Shown one piece after another: positions 6,273 to 6,382 of a stretch of 6,382 nucleotides of DNA. Source of the stretch: Candidatus Sulfotelmatobacter sp. (GTDB taxonomy: Bacteria; Acidobacteriota; Terriglobia; Terriglobales; Acidobacteriaceae); assembly GCA_030049565.1 (NCBI GenBank), contig JASIKQ010000437.1:1-6382 (forward strand). The letters run 5' to 3'. Numbering within the stretch: position 1 is the first letter of the stretch; each line of letters starts with the position of its first letter. The notes beneath the pieces are model-generated. The model worked only from the letters and a program-made list of their open reading frames with translations. It was not told where the DNA came from and did no database searches. The position numbers and the translations under genes were made by a program.

Positions 6273-6338
6273 ACGAGACAGAAACCGATGGAAAAGTCCG
6301 CTATGTGACTCGCCGCGCAGCTTTCGCCGTGAATCCCC

Positions 6339-6355
6339 TTACCTTCATGCGGTAA
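6339..6355. repeat. Short inverted repeat TTACC/GGTAA downstream of the RDD gene
   Basis: Five-base arms TTACC (6339-6343) and GGTAA (6351-6355) flank a seven-base loop. It lies 66 bases after the RDD stop, with no T-run, so it is a weak hairpin at best. Confidence 0.2.
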
Positions 6356-6359
6356 ATCC

Positions 6360-6379
6360 TGTAGGAATAAGCACCTACA
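6360..6379. repeat. Short inverted repeat TGTAGG/CCTACA at the window end
   Basis: Six-base arms TGTAGG (6360-6365) and CCTACA (6374-6379) flank an eight-base loop. No T-run follows within the window. It may be part of a terminator, or of an operator or leader for a gene that starts beyond the window. The rest of 6273-6359 shows no gene. Confidence 0.25.
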
Positions 6380-6382
6380 TGT

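Noticed and set aside
5514..6296. An exact 12-base direct repeat CCGATGGAAAAG at 5514-5525 and 6285-6296, flanking the RDD gene
   Set aside because: About one 12-base repeat is expected by chance in a window this size. There is no transposase, no flanking inverted ends and no sign of insertion. The second copy only opens a six-codon frame.

Overview
The window carries a compact set of chromosomal genes with no mobile-element, phage, CRISPR or RNA-gene signatures. Moderately high GC, dense packing and this family combination (DUF4129, DUF4350, MoxR, DUF58, SpoIIM-like, RDD) point to a Gram-negative soil-type bacterium, most likely Acidobacteriota (Terriglobia or a relative). That assignment is inferred from protein style and gene order; there is no rRNA or other marker.

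Layout: (1) Positions 1-66 hold the last 21 codons of an unidentified upstream gene. (2) Positions 63-4513 hold four plus-strand genes that look like one transcription unit. They are a DUF4129 membrane protein, a DUF4350 membrane protein, a MoxR-family AAA+ ATPase and a DUF58 (von Willebrand A-like) membrane protein. The junctions are a 4-base ATGA overlap, a 10-base overlap, a 7-base gap and a 4-base GTGA overlap. (3) Positions 4528-5490 hold a minus-strand SpoIIM/DUF95-family multi-pass membrane protein, convergent with the DUF58 gene across 14 bases. (4) Positions 5517-6272 hold a plus-strand RDD-family membrane protein, divergent from the SpoIIM-like gene across only 26 bases. (5) Positions 6273-6382 are non-coding as far as can be seen and contain two small inverted repeats.

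How they may work together: MoxR ATPases paired with DUF58 proteins are generally regarded as chaperone-like machines that assemble or activate other proteins. Here the MoxR would sit in the cytoplasm, with DUF58 anchored at the membrane. DUF4129 and DUF4350 are both predicted to have an N-terminal membrane anchor or signal, a periplasmic region, a second membrane segment and a cytoplasmic C-terminal region. SpoIIM-like and RDD proteins are integral membrane proteins of unknown or transport-like function. The simplest inference is a membrane-associated MoxR/DUF58 system whose client is unknown. It is a recurring neighbourhood without an established function, and is the most interesting thing in the window. 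The name SpoIIM does not imply sporulation here.

Sequence details worth checking are a degenerate metal-binding motif in the DUF58 protein, an inverted repeat lying over the RDD start codon in the tiny divergent spacer, and a near-consensus sigma-54 core inside the DUF4350 gene ahead of moxR.
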